Positions 1 through 8,517 of a stretch of 64,000 nt of DNA are shown piece after piece (the first letter of the stretch is position 1; every line of letters starts with the position of its first letter). The DNA comes from Gillisia sp. CAL575 (GTDB lineage Bacteria; Bacteroidota; Bacteroidia; Flavobacteriales; Flavobacteriaceae). The translations under genes were made by a program, and so were the position numbers. The notes under the pieces are model-generated. The model was not told where the DNA came from, did no database searches, and saw only the letters and a program-made list of their open reading frames with translations. The DNA lies in contig NZ_APHJ01000019.1 in the NCBI RefSeq assembly GCF_000403785.1, forward strand, positions 1 through 64,000, in the 5' to 3' direction.

Positions 1-1096
1 TTGGCTGCATTAGCAGCACAAGCCAAAAGACCGATGAAAATAAAACCAATACACTGGCTTCTTTGTTAAATATGAGTCCGATCTCAGTATAGAAAACAGC
101 ACAAATCCCCATTAGTATAAGCGCGATTATCACTGAATATTTGCTGATCTTTTTACTCAGTTCCCAAAGACTCACATAATCTTTCGCGCCTAATAGTCTT
201 CCTCCAATTGCATTTCCTGCATTGGCATAGCCATCTATAAAGAAGGCAAAGAATAACCAGATGTTCATTAATATACTTTGCGCTGCAATATAATTTCTTC
301 CATAATCTGTAGCATAAGCATTGGCGAGATAAATGGCAAAATTTAAGGCAGCCGTTCTTATAAATAAGTTACCCGCCATAAGTAACAAACCTTTTAGCCT
401 GGGATTAATATGAAAACTCAGTTTTAAATTGAAGGGTGTTTTCTTAAAATAGAACCATAGCGCCATCACCAACATAACAGCCTGCGCAGCTAAGCTTGCG
501 TAAGCAGCTCCTTTAAGATGCAGAGCAGGAATAAGATCTTCTACTCCATAAACTAACAAATAGTCTAACACAACATTTACTAATGCACCCGTAAGACTAC
601 ATTTCATTGCCCATAAGGTGTTTTGCAGACCTCTAAACACTCCAAAGATCGCGAAGGTCACCAATGTAAGCGGATATCCAATTGCTCTTATTTGATAGTA
701 TTCTTCAGCGTAATTTAAAATAAGTCCTTCGGCATTATAACTACTAAAAATAGCTTTGGCAAAAAATGCAGTAATTGCATAGATGAGAATACTTAGCAGT
801 AGATTAAAGAAAATTGCCTGCGGAATCAATGTTTTTACCGCGTGTATTCTATTAGATCCTAAATGTTGAGAAACAATAGAGGAAATAGCAGTTTTTGTTT
901 GTGCTACTATCCAAATAATGGCCGATAGAAATGATCCTACAATCCCAGCTGCTGCCAGAGCTTCAATAGGATTTTTATCTACATTCCCAATAATTGCAAT
1001 ATCGGTTAAGGAAATAAGCGGTTCTGCAATCCCTGCGATAATTGCTGGGATAGCAAGTTTATTGATGTTCTTAAAACTGATTACAGAAGAAGACAA
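1..1096 (-). CDS. MATE family efflux transporter, DinF-like (3' end cut by the window edge)
   Basis: This is an inner-membrane multidrug/toxin antiporter of the MATE superfamily, seen only from its N-terminus to about residue 365. The reading frame is hydrophobic throughout, with a typical MATE opening (LAIPAIIAGIAEPLISLTD) and a second-half repeat that includes GNAIGGRLLGA. The DinF-like subgroup is judged from the SLTDIAIIG and SSIVSQHLG segments. The start is assigned to TTG at 1096, because a stop codon lies five codons upstream and no ATG precedes the first membrane helix. The gene begins 15 bases after the GNAT gene stops, so the two are probably co-transcribed. The substrate cannot be read from the sequence. 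Confidence 0.88.
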   Translation of the reverse strand, partial: MSSSVISFKNINKLAIPAIIAGIAEPLISLTDIAIIGNVDKNPIEALAAAGIVGSFLSAIIWIVAQTKTAISSIVSQHLGSNRIHAVKTLIPQAIFFNLLLSILIYAITAFFAKAIFSSYNAEGLILNYAEEYYQIRAIGYPLTLVTFAIFGVFRGLQNTLWAMKCSLTGALVNVVLDYLLVYGVEDLIPALHLKGAAYASLAAQAVMLVMALWFYFKKTPFNLKLSFHINPRLKGLLLMAGNLFIRTAALNFAIYLANAYATDYGRNYIAAQSILMNIWLFFAFFIDGYANAGNAIGGRLLGAKDYVSLWELSKKISKYSVIIALILMGICAVFYTEIGLIFNKEASVLVLFSSVFWLVLLMQP

Positions 1097-1111
1097 GTGG
1101 TTGTAATTGGA

Positions 1112-1630
1112 TTAGAACGAGTTCTTTTTTAATACCAGCTCATAACAATGAAACGGGGCAGCACTCTGCTTTGGGAAGTAAATATCTTCTAATTTTTTAT
1201 AACCTCGAGCCTCATAGAATTTTTGATTTCTTTTATTAAGGCTGAAGGTATCTAGTCTAATAGATTTAAAGTCTAGTTTTTTGGCAAATTCTTCGGCAAA
1301 ATCCATTAGTTTCTGGCCATAGCCTTCTCCCCAACTATCGGGATGGATTGCAAGTCTGTGGATATATAGATTTTTTTCTGAGGGAGTTATCCAGGAAACA
1401 TTATTATACTCCTCATCCATAATTTCCGAAAGCACTATGATCCCTAAGATCTGGTTGTTTTCTTCAAAGACATATAATTCATTATGATTTATATCTTGCT
1501 GAAGCTTATCCAGGGAAGGATAATGTTCATTCCACTGAAAAATGCCTAATTCCTGCATTCCAACTGCACAAGCTTCAGTAAGCTTTTTTGCTTTTAAAAG
1601 ATCTTCTTGAGATGCTTGTCTAATATTCAT
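1112..1630 (-). CDS. GNAT family N-acetyltransferase
   Basis: A single-domain, cytoplasmic GNAT acyltransferase of 172 residues that should transfer an acetyl group from acetyl-CoA to an amine. The core is recognisable: the beta4 strand IHRLAIHP runs into the pyrophosphate-binding loop WGEGYGQKLM at about residues 95-110. It ends with the family's NxKNxxFYxxxGY-type strand, here NKRNQKFYEARGYKK. The substrate is unknown, as for most GNATs. The ATG start at 1630 lies just beyond the tRNA-Ala transcript's terminator, and the MATE gene follows 15 bases downstream. Confidence 0.9.
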   Translation of the reverse strand: MNIRQASQEDLLKAKKLTEACAVGMQELGIFQWNEHYPSLDKLQQDINHNELYVFEENNQILGIIVLSEIMDEEYNNVSWITPSEKNLYIHRLAIHPDSWGEGYGQKLMDFAEEFAKKLDFKSIRLDTFSLNKRNQKFYEARGYKKLEDIYFPKQSAAPFHCYELVLKKNSF

Positions 1631-1651
1631 GAGCGAGAAAGTTGTAGTGCT

Positions 1652-1683
1652 AAAATTAAAAAACCATCCCGAAAAGGATGGTT
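1652..1683 (-). terminator. Rho-independent terminator after tRNA-Ala
   Basis: An 8-bp perfect stem (AACCATCC / GGATGGTT) with a six-base loop is followed on the minus strand by TTTTTTAATTTT. It lies downstream of tRNA-Ala and just before the GNAT gene, so it most likely ends the tRNA transcript. Confidence 0.75.
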
Positions 1684-1783
1684 CTATCCCTCACTGAGGG
1701 TTAAATTTACAGAGATTTGTCTCTACTTATCAAAAGTAATTTCAAATACATACCTTTTGGACTTGCCATAAAGTTCTTAATTG

Positions 1784-1857
1784 TGGAGAATATCGGAGTC
1801 GAACCGATGACCTTTTGGCTGCCAGCCAAACGCTCTAGCCAACTGAGCTAATCCCCC
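1784..1857 (-). tRNA. tRNA-Ala (anticodon GGC)
   Basis: A complete 74-base cloverleaf reads on the minus strand. The acceptor stem GGGGGAT pairs with ATTCTCC and includes the G3:U70 wobble pair, the main alanine identity element. The anticodon stem TTTGG/CCAAA encloses the loop CTGGCAG, giving anticodon GGC (reads GCC and GCU). The T arm carries GGTTCGACTCC. The discriminator base is A and the CCA end is not encoded. No integrase or repeated tRNA fragment lies nearby, so it is not an occupied attachment site. Confidence 0.95.
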
Positions 1858-1918
1858 ATATTCGATTTCAAAGTTAATCAAATATTTATATGGCAAAAAA
1901 TTATTTTAAACTGTGAGA

Positions 1919-2797
1919 TTATTCTCTTTTAGAAACTGCCTGTTCGTTCTCGTTTATGAATTTTAAGGTTCCATCTATAACGTAGCGAAAATTTGTTGGG
2001 AGTTCATTGCTGTTCCAAGGATGCGATACGTCATATACATGATCTGATCCTTCTACCAATAAAAGCTCTGAATCTGGACTCCAATCAAATAATTTTCCCG
2101 AGTCACTTAAAGGCACTGAGGTGTCCTTGCTGCCATGAACCACTAAATGAGGAATCTTTAATGCTTTTGTAGCTCTAGAAATAGTTAATCGCTCTCTATT
2201 CTCTTTAAAATTTGTATAAAACTGAAAATGATGAGGTAGCTGCTGTTTCGTTCTTGTATTCACAATATAACTTACTCCTTTCTTTTTCCAAGAATCTAAT
2301 GTATCTCCCGATGGGAACCTCGTAGCAAAGTCACTTACTGAAGAAAAAGTAACCAATCTTGTGATTCTTTTTTCTTCTGCTGCTTTAATAATACTTATTC
2401 CACCACCTCTGGAGTGACCTATAACAGTAACATCTGAGGTGTTTAAGTTATCCTTATATTTATTGTTGGCAAAGAACAACCAATCTATTATAGATTGTAA
2501 ATCATCCAATTCTTTAGTATAATTATTATCTCCAAATGCTTCAATATCCAAAAATTCTGTCAGATTTTCTGGAGTTGTTCCATTATGAGAGAAATTAAAT
2601 TTTAAAAAGAAAATATCCTTTTTTGCAAATTCTTCAGCCATTAGATCCCACGCGCCCCAATCTTTAAAGCCTTTATAGCCATGACAAAAGATAACTATTG
2701 GTTTTGCTTTATTATTATCAGAATAAACCAGATCTGTTAAAATTGGTCTATCGTGCTTTCCTGTGATTTGAATATTGTTCTTCTTAATAAGCTCCAT
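1919..2797 (-). CDS. Alpha/beta hydrolase family protein
   Basis: A 292-residue cytoplasmic alpha/beta-hydrolase of the dienelactone hydrolase / serine aminopeptidase type. The oxyanion strand IVIFCHGYKGFKDWGAWD is near residue 35. The nucleophile elbow GHSRGGG is near residue 128, the acid is probably the Asp in VHGSKDTSVP, and the base His is in GSDHVYDV. There is no signal peptide. The start codon overlaps the 3' end of the upstream AddB-like gene by 14 bases, which suggests translational coupling. The natural substrate cannot be deduced. Confidence 0.85.
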   Translation of the reverse strand: MELIKKNNIQITGKHDRPILTDLVYSDNNKAKPIVIFCHGYKGFKDWGAWDLMAEEFAKKDIFFLKFNFSHNGTTPENLTEFLDIEAFGDNNYTKELDDLQSIIDWLFFANNKYKDNLNTSDVTVIGHSRGGGISIIKAAEEKRITRLVTFSSVSDFATRFPSGDTLDSWKKKGVSYIVNTRTKQQLPHHFQFYTNFKENRERLTISRATKALKIPHLVVHGSKDTSVPLSDSGKLFDWSPDSELLLVEGSDHVYDVSHPWNSNELPTNFRYVIDGTLKFINENEQAVSKRE

Positions 2798-5543
2798 AAG
2801 ATGGTTTTATTTCTTTTTCTATAAATGGGATGTCCGGGTTGCAAATCTCTAAAATCAGTTGTGATAATTGTACCTGAAAATCATTCAGAATTTCTTCTGT
2901 AATATTTGTTTTTTTAATTGGTTTTCCACCTTGTTTTTCTTTTAAACTAAATTTTAAAAATCCTTCTTTCAAATTCTTAAAGGAAATCACTCCGGCTTCT
3001 ACTTCGCCAGTGTTATTTGTGTTGTTCAAAAGCATTGTTGCATAGGTTAAAACTTGAAAAGGTTTAGAATATTTATCATAATCTGAAGTGAGTAATTCCC
3101 AATCTGTTATTTCTAACTGATTTTGCAACACCTTGCCAGTCTTATAATCTACAATTCTCAAAACTCCGTCTAATAGATCCACCCGATCCACCTTTCCTCT
3201 AATGCTTACAGGATAATCGAGTTCTGGAATGGAAAGTGGGGCCGTTAAGTTAGATTCTACCTCTTTGATAATAATGTTTCTACCAGCTTCCAATTCCTTG
3301 ATTTCCATATTCAGAAAATTGATAACATAACGCTTAGCAACTTCAAAAATGAGAAAGTTTTTCCCTAAGGTCAAAGGTGCTTTACTATAGGTTTTCTCAA
3401 ATTGAATCTTCACCTCTTTGGCGGTTCCTTTTTTAAGCTCCTTTAATCTTTCTATGCTAAGTGCTTTTCCTATAAATGGCTTATAAAAAACTTCTAAAGT
3501 ATCATGCACTACAGTACCTAAAGTGTTGTAAGCCACAGTTTCTTCAACCTCTTCTATATCTCTAATTCCTAAAATGTATTGCTTATAAAAGTCTAAAGGA
3601 TTTCTAATATAAGTGGTTAGTGCAGAAGGTGAAAATCCGCGACCTGCTAATTGCTTTAATTTTTCTAGAACTTCAGGAGTTTTTTTAATTTGCTGAAGCT
3701 CATTTACAACTACTGGTACTTCAGGGGATATTATGGAAGTACTTATTTTATGAGCAGATTGTTTTTCGTGCAGTAATTGCAATAAGAACCTACTTTTTTC
3801 ACTTCCCATTTGGCTTTCAGTATCTGTGTCATGGAGTAAATAGATTTTCTTGGCTCTGTGCAACAAATGGTAAAAGTGATAAGTGTAAATGGCATCTTTC
3901 TCTTTGTAAGTAGGAAGATTAAAGGTTTTTTTAAGATCGTAAGGGATAAAAGAATTATTGCTTTTTCCTGCTGGTAAAATTCCTTCGTTTACAGAAGTAA
4001 GAATTACGGTTTCAAAATCTAGCCCACGAGTTTCTAACATTCCCATAAGTTGCAAGCCCTGAAATGGCTTTCCTTGAAAATCTAATGATTGCTGACTACT
4101 AAGTTCACGGAAATACTGAAGCAGCGAAACTAATGAAGTAAAATGTGGGAATTCTGCTATTAATTCAGATAGTCTTTCTACAACAAGATGATAGTGATAT
4201 AAGAACTCTAGTGATAAGCTGTCTTCGTCTTTATCTAATAGATCTTTAAAATGTTCTATAATAGTTTCGAAGCTTCGTAAAACGTGATCCGGCTTAAGCT
4301 TCACGTCTGTGAAACAGGCGGAAATTAATTCTTGTTGTTTAGCTGGAAAAAAACCTTCTATTTGCTGCTTGCTTAGATAAAGAAGATTTTCAGTTTTAAT
4401 CTTATTGATAATCTCTTCCGATCTGAAATTAGTCGACTTAATTATAAGAGGCGAACTTAAAATAGCAATCACATCTTTGTAGTAGATCTGATTATTTTCT
4501 ATTTGATATATTTCGAATAACTTCTCGAAAAAACTTGAAAACACACTATACTTTAATGGATATCCCATTGTAATATTTAGGGCCTCAATATTTGACGGAA
4601 TAGAATTTAACATTGGTAATAAAAGCGACTCATCACCCAATACTAATGCGGTAGAATTTAATTGATCCTTGGTTAATTCTGAAAGCGTTTCAGCTACAAA
4701 CTTAACCTGACCAATATTTTTTGGAACTCCAATTATTTCAATTTCCTTTTCAGAATTATAGGTATTGGAAACAAATTCAAATTCGTTGGTTTTATAATAA
4801 GGCCAATTTTCAAGGTATTGCCTTATAAATAATGACGCATCATGATTATTGTCCTTCAAAAAAACTTCATCTATATCCCAGTATATCCTCGCCTTATTCG
4901 CCAGCATAGATTGAATAATGTGCTGCTCTGCATTGTTTAAGGCATTAAATCCTAAAAAAATATAATTTTCAGCATTTATCAGGGCGAATTCATCAATTTT
5001 TTCTGCTGCGCGCCTATAAATTAAACCTTGATAACCTTCAGATTTATTTAATAAATTCTCCTTGAGGAGGTTGTAGTATTCAGGTAATTTTTTCCAGAAT
5101 ATTAGATAATTCTTAACAATGTCTGTTTGGTTTTCACCTAAAGACCAGTGATTAGTGTCCTGAATTTCGAAGAGATAATTAAAGATTTGTTTTGGATCTA
5201 TTAAATATCTGTCAATTTCATTAAAATCATGAATAAGAGTTTGTGCCCAGGTACCAAAACTTTCGAAATCTTCTAATTTCTCTTTTGGAGTGAGCTCTTT
5301 ATAAACTGCATATAATTCGAAAAGGGAGTGTACAGAATCTATAGTTTTTAACTCGGAAACTTTTTCAGAAAACTCTTCAATACTAATTACCTCTGGGGAG
5401 AAAATAGGTTTATCCACCAAGTTTGCAAGTTCTTTTCTAAGGTAAGCCCCAGCACGTTTGCTAGGCAGTACAAAGATCAATTTAGAAATGTCTTTATCCT
5501 GCGAAAGGAGTTGTTTTAAGATTTGGGTGATAAAAGATGTCAT
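2784..5543 (-). CDS. addB: AddB-like PD-(D/E)XK nuclease family protein
   Basis: A 919-residue protein that resembles the AddB subunit of helicase-nucleases for double-strand break resection. The N-terminus has a degenerate nucleotide-binding strand (FVLPSKRAGAYLRKEL), as in inactivated helicase domains. An UvrD-like remnant (GLQLMGMLETRGLDFETV) lies mid-protein. A C-terminal PD-(D/E)XK nuclease core has its catalytic DYK near residues 799-801. Only two cysteines are present. The position that usually carries the first Fe-S cysteine of AddB reads RNPLDFY, so the iron-sulphur cluster is probably missing. The likely partner is the helicase at 8518-11658. The gene starts 17 bases after the ompA terminator stem. 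Confidence 0.82.
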   Translation of the reverse strand: MTSFITQILKQLLSQDKDISKLIFVLPSKRAGAYLRKELANLVDKPIFSPEVISIEEFSEKVSELKTIDSVHSLFELYAVYKELTPKEKLEDFESFGTWAQTLIHDFNEIDRYLIDPKQIFNYLFEIQDTNHWSLGENQTDIVKNYLIFWKKLPEYYNLLKENLLNKSEGYQGLIYRRAAEKIDEFALINAENYIFLGFNALNNAEQHIIQSMLANKARIYWDIDEVFLKDNNHDASLFIRQYLENWPYYKTNEFEFVSNTYNSEKEIEIIGVPKNIGQVKFVAETLSELTKDQLNSTALVLGDESLLLPMLNSIPSNIEALNITMGYPLKYSVFSSFFEKLFEIYQIENNQIYYKDVIAILSSPLIIKSTNFRSEEIINKIKTENLLYLSKQQIEGFFPAKQQELISACFTDVKLKPDHVLRSFETIIEHFKDLLDKDEDSLSLEFLYHYHLVVERLSELIAEFPHFTSLVSLLQYFRELSSQQSLDFQGKPFQGLQLMGMLETRGLDFETVILTSVNEGILPAGKSNNSFIPYDLKKTFNLPTYKEKDAIYTYHFYHLLHRAKKIYLLHDTDTESQMGSEKSRFLLQLLHEKQSAHKISTSIISPEVPVVVNELQQIKKTPEVLEKLKQLAGRGFSPSALTTYIRNPLDFYKQYILGIRDIEEVEETVAYNTLGTVVHDTLEVFYKPFIGKALSIERLKELKKGTAKEVKIQFEKTYSKAPLTLGKNFLIFEVAKRYVINFLNMEIKELEAGRNIIIKEVESNLTAPLSIPELDYPVSIRGKVDRVDLLDGVLRIVDYKTGKVLQNQLEITDWELLTSDYDKYSKPFQVLTYATMLLNNTNNTGEVEAGVISFKNLKEGFLKFSLKEKQGGKPIKKTNITEEILNDFQVQLSQLILEICNPDIPFIEKEIKPSYGAY

Positions 5544-5556
5544 AGGCTAAAAATAG

Positions 5557-5586
5557 AAAACGCCCCGATTCTTCGGGGCGTTTTTT
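5557..5586 (-). terminator. Strong terminator after ompA
   Basis: A GC-rich stem (CGCCCCGA / TCGGGGCG) with a four-base loop is flanked by A and T runs on both sides, so it could act in either direction. It lies 25 bases after the ompA stop codon and immediately before the addB start, and most likely ends the ompA message. Confidence 0.88.
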
Positions 5587-5611
5587 AAAAAACTTTAAAG
5601 CTTTTTTTATA

Positions 5612-7045
5612 CTACTTGTTATCTGTAGAATCTTTTTTAGTTTCTTTAGTTTCTTTCATTTCTTTGTCTTTATCCAAAGAGATGTTTACACGTCTGTTAT
5701 CTTGTCTTCCAGCAGCATTTTTGTTAGTTGCAATTGGTCTAGACTCACCATATCCTTCAGAAGTTAATCTGTTTGCAGGGATACCGTTAGATACTAAGTA
5801 TTCTCTAACTGATGCAGCACGTTCTTTAGATAATTTCAAGTTGTAATCATCACCACCTTGAGAATCTGTATGTCCTTCAATATGGAAAACTGTGTTAGCA
5901 TACTCATGCATAATTTCATGAATAGCCTCTAAAGCTTCTTTAGATTCTGGACGAATTGTAGCTTTAGCTGTATCAAACAATACAGTTTTAGAGTATTCGT
6001 TCAATTCTTTAATAGCTTCAGCAGTTGGTTCTGGACATCCGTTGTTAGCTACAGTACCTGCAACTTCTGGACATTCATCATCTTTATCTAAAACACCGTC
6101 ACCATCCTTATCTTTGAAAGGACAACCTTTATTTTCTTTTGGACCAGCTTCGTTAGGACATTCGTCTTCACTATCTTTTACTCCATCACCATCGGCATCA
6201 GGACATCCATTCATAGCAGCAATTCCTGCAACAGTAGGACATTCATCTTTTGGATCAGCGATTCCGTCACCGTCAGTATCAGCACAACCGTCAAATTCAG
6301 CTAAACCAGCAACTTCAGGACAAGCATCTTTACGATCTTCAATTCCATCACCATCAGTATCAGGACATCCGTTGAATTCTGCTAAACCAGCAGTCTCAGG
6401 ACATTCATCATCTTTATCATAAACTCCATCACCATCAGTATCTTTTCCTCCGAAGATTAATTTGATACCAGCAGCATGTTGAAAATGAGAATCTGCTTCA
6501 TCTTTAAAAGCATGTTTGTAAGTAGACTGTACGTTGAAAGCTAAGTTATCTGTAAACCAGATATTGAAACCAGCTTTACCGTTTAAAGTTCCATTACCTT
6601 CAGAATCTAACCAGTTGTAACCACCACCAACTCCAAGTTGCGGGTCAAACCATCCATCGTTTAATAAAGCTCTAAGACTATAGTTAGCCATACCATCAAC
6701 AGCATAGTAAGATAAGTCATTTACGCTTTGATCTCCGAAAGTATCTATTTGATTAACAGAACCTGCAAGCTCAACAACGAATCCACCACCTACGTATCTA
6801 GAAACAGAAAGTCTAGAAACAGAAGGAAGGATGTTCCATTTGTTAGTATCGAAGAATTGGTCTCCAAATCCTCCACCGGCTACGCCGTTACCAATCATTC
6901 CTGGAGTATCGTCACCGGTACCACCATAATTAACCGCGTTTACGCCAATTTCGATGGCCCACGGGTTGTTTTCGTCTTGTGCCTGCACTGAAGAGAAGCC
7001 CAAAACAAACATTGAAGCTAATAAAAATCTGCTAAGATGTTTCAT
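5612..7045 (-). CDS. OmpA family outer-membrane protein with thrombospondin type 3 repeats
   Basis: A 477-residue outer-membrane protein that anchors the outer membrane to peptidoglycan. In order: a signal peptide ending SVQAQ, an N-terminal beta-barrel to about residue 205, five calcium-binding thrombospondin type 3 repeats (DTDGDG-type, each with paired cysteines, at about 205-340), and a C-terminal OmpA/MotB peptidoglycan-binding domain with IEGHTDSQG and the NRRV signature. The tail is charged. I chose the ATG at 7045: a longer frame begins with TTG at 7108, but that codon falls inside the -33 promoter box. The gene is monocistronic, between a consensus promoter and a strong terminator, as expected for an abundant porin. 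Confidence 0.95.
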   Translation of the reverse strand: MKHLSRFLLASMFVLGFSSVQAQDENNPWAIEIGVNAVNYGGTGDDTPGMIGNGVAGGGFGDQFFDTNKWNILPSVSRLSVSRYVGGGFVVELAGSVNQIDTFGDQSVNDLSYYAVDGMANYSLRALLNDGWFDPQLGVGGGYNWLDSEGNGTLNGKAGFNIWFTDNLAFNVQSTYKHAFKDEADSHFQHAAGIKLIFGGKDTDGDGVYDKDDECPETAGLAEFNGCPDTDGDGIEDRKDACPEVAGLAEFDGCADTDGDGIADPKDECPTVAGIAAMNGCPDADGDGVKDSEDECPNEAGPKENKGCPFKDKDGDGVLDKDDECPEVAGTVANNGCPEPTAEAIKELNEYSKTVLFDTAKATIRPESKEALEAIHEIMHEYANTVFHIEGHTDSQGGDDYNLKLSKERAASVREYLVSNGIPANRLTSEGYGESRPIATNKNAAGRQDNRRVNISLDKDKEMKETKETKKDSTDNK

Positions 7046-7078
7046 ATTTGTTGATTTAGTTTTAAGTGTTAATTGAAG

Positions 7079-7109
7079 CAAAAGTATGTGCAAATTCGAT
7101 ATTAACAAA
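7079..7109 (-). promoter_or_regulatory. Consensus Bacteroidota promoter for ompA
   Basis: On the minus strand TTTG (7109-7106) is followed after exactly 19 bases by TACTTTTG (7086-7079). This matches the Bacteroidota housekeeping consensus TTTG-N19-TAnnTTTG. Transcription would begin near 7072, giving a leader of about 27 bases before the ATG at 7045. A second -7-like box, TATCTTTG, overlaps the -33 box at 7113-7106 but lacks its own upstream element. Confidence 0.8.
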
Positions 7110-7293
7110 GATAAAAATAATAAAGTTTTCTTAATTGAACCCTATATATACTGTATTTAGTGGGTTTTACTCATTTTTTATCCATTAAAAGAGCAAATTT
7201 CATCTAATTTCTGAACTATAAAATTAACAGAATTAGCCTTAAAAAATTAGAATAAATTAATATTTTTAACAATTAAGAGATTGGGTTAGTCTT

Positions 7294-8487
7294 TTAAATT
7301 ACTTTTAGTTCTTTTCCTACTTTTGTAAAAGCAGCAATAGCTTTGTCTAAATGTTCTCTTTCGTGTGCCGCAGAAAGTTGAACTCTAATTCTCGCCATAT
7401 CTTTTGGAACTACCGGGAAAAAGAAGCCAATTACGTAAATTCCTTCTTCTAGTAATTTATCTGCCATATCCTGAGATAATTTCGCATCGTATAGCATTAC
7501 TGGTACTATAGCAGAATCTCCATCTATAATATCAAATCCAGCAGCCTTCATTTTTTCCTTAAAATACTTTGTATTATCCTCTAATTTATCTCTTAAACTT
7601 GTGTCGTTTTTAAGCATATCGAAAACCTTTATAGAGGCGCCTACTATAGAAGGTGCTAAAGAATTCGAAAATAAATAAGGTCTGGAACGTTGTCTTAAAA
7701 GATCTATGATCTCCTTTTTACCAGTTGTATAACCACCCATAGCACCACCAAGTGCCTTACCAAATGTTCCAGTAATAATATCTATTCTGCCTAAAACACC
7801 TTTTTCTTCCATGGTTCCAATACCAGTTTTACCAATAAAACCAGTGGCATGACATTCGTCTACCATCACCATAGCATCATATTTATCGGCTAAGTCGCAT
7901 ATTTTATCTAATGGGGCTACCAAACCATCCATAGAGAATACGCCATCTGTTACGATTAATTTAAACCTTACACCTTTTTCATTAGCGGCTTGCAGTTGTT
8001 TTTCCAGATCTTCCATGTTGCCATTTGCATATCTATATCTTGCAGCTTTGCAAAGTCGAACTCCGTCTATTATTGAAGCATGATTTAAAGAATCTGATAT
8101 TATTGCATCTTCTGCAGATAATAAAGGCTCAAAAATTCCACCATTGGCATCAAAACATGCAGCATACAAGATAGTATCTTCCGTTCCGTAGAAATCGGCT
8201 ACTTTCTGTTCCAATTCTTTATGAATATCTTGAGTTCCACAAATAAATCGGACGCTGGACATTCCAAATCCGTGAGAATCCATAGCGTCTTTAGCCGCTT
8301 GGATCACTTCTGGATGGGAAGAAAGTCCTAAATAGTTGTTTGCACAAAAGTTAATCACCTCTTGACCAGTATTTATTTTTATAGCAGCTCCTTGTGGAGA
8401 AGTGATAATACGTTCTTTTTTATAAAGCCCGTTTTCTTTAATTTCTTTTATTTCAGCTTGTAAATGCTCTTTAATTGATCCGTACAT
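7294..8487 (-). CDS. kbl: Glycine C-acetyltransferase (2-amino-3-ketobutyrate CoA ligase)
   Basis: This PLP enzyme interconverts 2-amino-3-oxobutyrate plus CoA with glycine plus acetyl-CoA, the second step of threonine breakdown. The 397-residue product matches the usual Kbl length. It carries the alpha-oxoamine synthase features [30 protein letters not shown], the VDECHATG loop, and the PLP-lysine region [16 protein letters not shown] chose ATG at 8487. A frame extending to TTG at 8505 is less likely because that TTG is part of a TATTTTTG promoter box. Threonine dehydrogenase, the usual partner, is not in the window. Confidence 0.94.
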   Translation of the reverse strand: MYGSIKEHLQAEIKEIKENGLYKKERIITSPQGAAIKINTGQEVINFCANNYLGLSSHPEVIQAAKDAMDSHGFGMSSVRFICGTQDIHKELEQKVADFYGTEDTILYAACFDANGGIFEPLLSAEDAIISDSLNHASIIDGVRLCKAARYRYANGNMEDLEKQLQAANEKGVRFKLIVTDGVFSMDGLVAPLDKICDLADKYDAMVMVDECHATGFIGKTGIGTMEEKGVLGRIDIITGTFGKALGGAMGGYTTGKKEIIDLLRQRSRPYLFSNSLAPSIVGASIKVFDMLKNDTSLRDKLEDNTKYFKEKMKAAGFDIIDGDSAIVPVMLYDAKLSQDMADKLLEEGIYVIGFFFPVVPKDMARIRVQLSAAHEREHLDKAIAAFTKVGKELKVI

Positions 8488-8502
8488 AATTTCAATTTTT
8501 TT

Positions 8503-8510
8503 CAAAAATA
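8503..8510 (-). promoter_or_regulatory. Putative kbl -7 promoter box
   Basis: TATTTTTG on the minus strand fits TAnnTTTG and ends 15 bases before the kbl ATG at 8487. It lies directly after the end of the AddA-like gene (8518), so kbl probably has its own promoter. No clear -33 element was found. Confidence 0.5.
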
Positions 8511-8517
8511 AACATCT

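Noticed and set aside
1784-1857. tRNA-Ala as attachment site for an integrated element
   Set aside because: No integrase, no direct repeat of the tRNA 3' end and no compositional shift were found on either side.
6042-6422. Long plus-strand open frame with a repeated Ser/Pro/Gly pattern
   Set aside because: It is the antisense of the thrombospondin type 3 repeats of the OmpA-family gene; the repeat is inherited from the coding strand and there is no promoter or signal peptide.
7045-7108. Longer OmpA N-terminus starting at TTG 7108
   Set aside because: The TTG lies inside the -33 promoter element and would precede the transcript start; the ATG at 7045 opens a normal signal peptide.
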